Source of the DNA: Phenylobacterium sp. Root700
GTDB lineage: Bacteria > Pseudomonadota > Alphaproteobacteria > Caulobacterales > Caulobacteraceae
Reading direction: 5' to 3'
Assembly: GCF_001429025.1 (NCBI RefSeq)
Contig: NZ_LMHT01000026.1
Span: 1-40,953 of the forward strand
DNA length: 40,953 nt
Shown: piece by piece, positions 36,892 to 40,953 of the stretch
Layout: each line of letters starts with the position of its first letter
How positions within the stretch are numbered: position 1 is the first letter of the stretch
Made by a program: the position numbers and the translations under genes
The notes under the pieces: generated by a model
Database searches by the model: none
What the model saw: the letters and a program-made list of their open reading frames with translations, nothing else
What the model was told of the DNA's origin: nothing

Positions 36892-37730
36892 CCGGTGATG
36901 CGATAGCGCCCATCGCCGTCAGGGCAGACCCGGACATAGCGATATTCGTCGCCGTTGACCGGGGCCGGCGCCAGGCGGCAGCGCTGGCGGTTGTAGTAGC
37001 TGTAGTCGTACTGACCCGAACGCCGCCTGCGGTCATAGCTGCTCTCGCGGTACGGCGTGGTCTGGTCGTAGCTGTAATAGTAGCCGCGATCGTCGCACTT
37101 GGCCGAGGCCCTGCCGACCCCGACGCCGACCGCGCCGCCGACCAGGGCGCCCAGCACCGAGCCCTCGGTGCGGGCGTTGCGGGCCGCGACATTTGAGCCC
37201 AGCGCCGCGCCGATCAGGGCGCCGATGACACCGCCGGCGACCGAGTTGGTGCTCTGGCGGCCCTGGCAGGGATCATAGCGGCCATAGGACGGGTTCTGGC
37301 CATACTGGTTTGAGTTCCAGACCGGCGGCGGGCCGTAGGCGCGTTGGTAGGCGCCGTAGCCATAGCGCTGGTCGTAGTCGCGCCGGGCGCGCTCGTAGTC
37401 GCCGGCCCGGCGGTCGAAATCGGCGCGGCTCTCATAGGAGGTGTTGGCGCCGTAGCGGTTCTGATCATAGCCGTCGTCCCAGGTGGGCGCGGCGCCATAG
37501 GCGCGGGCGTAGGCCCCTGATCCATAGCGGCGGTCGTATTGGTCGCGTTCGCGTTCGTAGCTGTCGCGGCGGACCTGATAGTCGCGCAAGGCCGCATCGT
37601 AGTTGGAGCGGTCGGCCTGATAGTTCTGCATGTCCTGCTGATATTGCTGGGTCGGCGGGTACTGGGCGAAGGCCGGCGCGGCCATGGAAAGCGCGGCCGT
37701 CGCCGCCAGGGCGATCTTGATCGTGCGCAT
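36888..37730 (-). CDS. Secreted tyrosine-rich glycine-zipper protein
   Basis: From ATG at 37730 (GGAG 6-7 bp upstream) the product has 280 residues. It has a signal peptide ending PAFAQ (about 1-23), a Tyr/Arg/Asp/Gln-rich region (about 24-155), a glycine zipper (about 165-212, AGGVIGALIGAALGS and GALVGGAVGVGVG) and a C-terminal Tyr-rich tail with four cysteines overall (for example RQRCRLAP and RVCPDG). The Tyr-rich region contains a visible duplication: DRRYGSGAYARAYGAAP and DQRYGYGAYQRAYGPPP. Glycine-zipper proteins associate with the outer membrane. The function is unknown. The ORF is open further upstream, but only this start gives a signal peptide. Confidence 0.85.
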   Translation of the reverse strand: MRTIKIALAATAALSMAAPAFAQYPPTQQYQQDMQNYQADRSNYDAALRDYQVRRDSYERERDQYDRRYGSGAYARAYGAAPTWDDGYDQNRYGANTSYESRADFDRRAGDYERARRDYDQRYGYGAYQRAYGPPPVWNSNQYGQNPSYGRYDPCQGRQSTNSVAGGVIGALIGAALGSNVAARNARTEGSVLGALVGGAVGVGVGRASAKCDDRGYYYSYDQTTPYRESSYDRRRRSGQYDYSYYNRQRCRLAPAPVNGDEYRYVRVCPDGDGRYRITG

Positions 37731-37860
37731 GTTGAGCTCCTCGAAACCTCGTCCCCGCGGCGCTGGTTTCTCCAGGCGTCGGTTCAACCTCGACTATGAA
37801 ACGCCGTTATTTGAACGCGGTTGCACGCAAGCCTGAACCTTGGCCCGTTCCTCGCACTTG

Positions 37861-37883
37861 TTAGGCGCAAGGTTCGCGCCTAA
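37861..37883. promoter_or_regulatory. Inverted repeat in the accA leader
   Basis: TTAGGCGC (37861-37868) and GCGCCTAA (37876-37883) form a perfect 8-bp stem with a 7-nt loop, 44 bp upstream of accA. It may be an operator or a leader hairpin. A run of seven C residues follows at 37887-37893, so it is not a standard terminator. Confidence 0.45.
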
Positions 37884-37926
37884 TTTCCCCCCCTTCCGCA
37901 AACGGAACGCAGAGAAGATTCCTCGT

Positions 37927-38889
37927 ATGGCCGCACACTATCTCGAGTTCGAGCGCCCTATCGCCGACCTCGAAGCGAAGATCGAGGAGCTGTCCAAGCT
38001 TTCCGAAACCACGGGTTCGGGCGCATTGGACGCTGAAATCGAGGCCCTGCGCTCGCGCGCCCAGGAGGTTCGCCGCCAGGCCTATTCCAAGCTGGACGCC
38101 TGGCAGAAGACCCAGGTCGCGCGTCATCCCGACCGGCCGCACTTCATGGACTACGTGAACGGGCTGATCGACGAGTTCGTCGAGCTGCGCGGCGACCGCA
38201 AGTTCGCCGACGATCAGGCGCTGATGGGCGGCCTCGGCCGATTCCGCGGCCAGCCGGTGGTGGTGATCGGTCACGAGAAGGGCCGCGACACCGTCAGCCG
38301 CGTGAAACACAATTTCGGCTACGCCCGGCCCGAGGGCTATCGTAAGGCCATCCGCCTGATGGAGATGGCCGAACGCTTCCACCTGCCGGTGATCAGCTTC
38401 GTCGACACTCCCGCCGCCTATCCGGGCGTCGGCTCGGAGGAACGCGGCGTGGCCGAGGCCATCGCCCGTTCCACCGAGAAGTCGTTGATGCTGAGCGTGC
38501 CGATGATCGCGGTCATCACCGGCGAGGGCGGTTCCGGCGGGGCGCTGGGCATCGCCTGCGGCAACCGGGTGCTGATTCTGGAGCACGCGGTCTATTCCGT
38601 GATCCCGCCCGAGGGCGCGAACTCCATCCTCTGGCGCGGCGCCCGGACCGCCGAGGAAGCCGCCAAGGCGATGAAGATCTCGGCCCAGGACCTGATCGGC
38701 ATGAAGATTGTCGACCGGATTATTCCCGAACCGGCCGGCGGCGCGCATTCCGACAAGGACGCCGCGATCAAGTCGGTGGGCGACATGGTCGAGGACGAAC
38801 TGGCCAAGATCGCCAAGTTCAGCCCCGACGAACTGCGCAAGCAGCGCGCCGACCGATTCTACGCGATCGGCCGTTCGGGCCTGCAATAG
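37927..38889 (+). CDS. accA: Acetyl-CoA carboxylase carboxyltransferase subunit alpha
   Basis: From ATG at 37927 the enzyme has 320 residues. It begins MAAHYLEFERPIADLEAKIE, as alphaproteobacterial AccA does. The crotonase-like core has FMDYVNGLIDEFVELRGDR, GHEKGRD, ISFVDTPAAYPG, and the oxyanion-hole glycines in VITGEGGSGGALGIACG. With AccD it moves the carboxyl group from biotin to acetyl-CoA, giving malonyl-CoA for fatty acids. No strong Shine-Dalgarno is seen. A perfect inverted repeat in the leader (37861-37883) may regulate it. Confidence 0.97.
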   Translation: MAAHYLEFERPIADLEAKIEELSKLSETTGSGALDAEIEALRSRAQEVRRQAYSKLDAWQKTQVARHPDRPHFMDYVNGLIDEFVELRGDRKFADDQALMGGLGRFRGQPVVVIGHEKGRDTVSRVKHNFGYARPEGYRKAIRLMEMAERFHLPVISFVDTPAAYPGVGSEERGVAEAIARSTEKSLMLSVPMIAVITGEGGSGGALGIACGNRVLILEHAVYSVIPPEGANSILWRGARTAEEAAKAMKISAQDLIGMKIVDRIIPEPAGGAHSDKDAAIKSVGDMVEDELAKIAKFSPDELRKQRADRFYAIGRSGLQ

Positions 38890-38903
38890 GCTGAAGGTTT
38901 GAC

Positions 38904-38926
38904 GGCTGCGCGCGGCGCGTGCAGCC
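38904..38926 (+). terminator. Hairpin after accA, possible weak terminator
   Basis: GGCTGC (38904-38909) and GCAGCC (38921-38926) enclose a GC-rich loop that can itself pair in part. Only TT follows, so termination would be weak and read-through into the GNAT gene 7 bp later is possible. Confidence 0.35.
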
Positions 38927-38932
38927 TTCCGT

Positions 38933-40899
<1,967 letters not shown>

Positions 40900-40912
40900 G
40901 TGGAATCGACAT

Positions 40913-40953
40913 TCAGCGCATCCAGATGAGTGTGGCGGCGAGGTGGATGAAGC
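40913..40953 (-). CDS. C-terminal end of an IS5-type transposase (partial)
   Basis: On the minus strand the last 41 bases read FIHLAATLIWMR followed by TGA (40913-40915). A hydrophobic LAA-xx-IW-x-R tail is typical of IS5-family DDE transposases. Only the tail is in the window, so the family is a likely guess. The 13 bases between the nitronate monooxygenase stop (40899) and this stop may include the element's terminal repeat. Confidence 0.5.
   Translation of the reverse strand, partial: FIHLAATLIWMR

Overview
The window is GC-rich, gene-dense bacterial DNA that looks like an alphaproteobacterial chromosome, most likely Caulobacterales (Caulobacter or Phenylobacterium type). Pointers are the gene order rpmB, phytase-like esterase, cobT, cobS, J-domain protein, bolA; the neighbourhood aroB, aroK, xerD, accA; promoters resembling the Caulobacter housekeeping consensus; and a tight cluster of GANTC (CcrM-type) sites. 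The genus is inferred, not proven. Genes are packed, and many same-strand neighbours overlap by ATGA or GTGA. No rRNA, tRNA or CRISPR array was seen.

Left part (1-13,000). Two paralogous SRPBCC (AHSA1-type) proteins flank a pseudouridine synthase and an ArsR-type repressor, and they share a CTTAAG-centred operator motif. A composite palindromic repeat follows. Then come an S4 RNA-binding protein and SUV3-like helicase, a ParDE toxin-antitoxin pair, a secreted DUF885 metallohydrolase, and a self-regulated TetR-HlyD-ABC efflux operon. Next are an OmpA-family lipoprotein and rpmB, separated by a gap holding the GANTC cluster.

Middle part (13,000-25,200). The cobT/cobS cobaltochelatase-type pair is split by a CHASE4-like hybrid histidine kinase. 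Between cobS and its usual partners (J-domain protein, bolA) sits an inserted block: an AraC regulator, a TauD-type dioxygenase, and a phospholipid-synthesis module. That module has a YnbA-like CDP-alcohol phosphotransferase, a small membrane protein, a YnbB-like CdsA paralogue and a PlsC-type acyltransferase. It is the best candidate in the window for a poorly described pathway.

Right part (25,200-40,953). A PaoABC-type molybdenum aldehyde oxidoreductase operon appears to have its own promoter and a LacI-type palindrome, and its small subunit lacks a Tat signal. It converges on an HWE-kinase/response-regulator pair that lies downstream of aroK-aroB-corC on the minus strand. On the plus strand follow a secreted protein of unknown function with xerD, then lepB. 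A tyrosine-rich glycine-zipper protein lies on the minus strand. accA, a double-GNAT protein and a nitronate monooxygenase follow on the plus strand. The window ends in what looks like the C-terminus of an IS5-type transposase.

Three convergent gene pairs (tauD-type/CDP-alcohol enzyme, paoC/response regulator, lepB/glycine-zipper) end in a shared CTAG, so both stop codons overlap with no terminator between them.
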